Below, one piece after another: positions 63,918-64,000 of a DNA stretch of 64,000 nt. The translations under genes and the position numbers were made by a program. Below the pieces are notes generated by a model, which saw nothing but the letters and a program-made list of their open reading frames with translations, was not told the DNA's origin and made no database searches. Numbering within the stretch: position 1 is the first letter of the stretch; each line of letters starts with the position of its first letter. Origin of the DNA: Nyssa sinensis (taxonomy: Eukaryota > Streptophyta > Magnoliopsida > Cornales > Nyssaceae); assembly GCA_008638375.1 (NCBI GenBank), contig CM018051.1:36301240-36365239 (forward strand). The letters are read 5' to 3'.

Positions 63918-64000
63918 GGCTTTATGGGCTTTTTGATTTTTTGTTATTTCCCTCTTGATGTAATGAATGTATACTTCTGATCAGTAAAATTGACTTTCCT

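Overview
This window is plant nuclear DNA, almost certainly from a eudicot with a large repeat-rich genome. It is AT-rich, its genes carry GT-AG introns, and it contains chromovirus-type LTR retrotransposons, a CACTA (En/Spm-like) DNA transposon, copia-like fragments and many TA microsatellites. I see no ordinary single-copy host gene, no rRNA gene and no CRISPR array. The species cannot be fixed from sequence alone. Nearly every recognisable reading frame belongs to a transposon and is broken.

Layout. 1-10612 is old repeat-derived DNA: a TATA box near 141, a ~66-bp tandem repeat at 2290-3300, a GA-rich repeat at 5170-5575 and a ~25-bp minisatellite at 6230-6711 that resumes at 10176. Inside that minisatellite lies a reverse-orientation solo LTR (6712-10170, target duplication ATGAT). 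10613-35619 is one CACTA transposon with 3-bp ATA target duplications, subterminal repeats built on GCGTCGCTAA, and two minus-strand genes: a TNP2-type transposase (33055 down to 18679) and a second En/Spm-type gene (18509 down to 13089). The CACTA element was itself hit twice: by a complete LTR retrotransposon (19215-29958, duplication AAAAA) inside the TNP2 gene, and by a solo LTR (14408-18364, duplication CAATT) inside an intron of the second gene.

To the right, 35620-37021 repeats the type of sequence seen at the far left. Then come three more plus-strand solo LTRs: 37022-40670 (GGGGG), 41645-45495 (GGCGC) and 46706-50807 (T-rich duplication). The second and third interrupt a degenerate gene with a plant mobile domain (PMD). 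50813-57760 holds a degenerate minus-strand copia gag, a pair of copia-like LTRs with almost no interior, and LTR scraps. 57761-61000 shows nothing I can name. 61007-64000 carries a TATA box and a three-exon, slightly broken gypsy-type gag-like gene.

How the parts relate. The six long LTRs (3.0-4.1 kb) share related ends (mostly TGTAAYAYCCC at the start and a GTGACA-type terminus), and several share spliced-leader-like signals. Five are solo and one is part of a full element. The full element has very similar LTRs but lacks reverse transcriptase, so it was probably mobilised in trans. Most notable are an intact three-exon 110-codon ORF and three tRNA-like A/B-box cassettes inside the LTR at 37022-40670, and a WD40-like gene fragment inside the LTR at 41645-45495.
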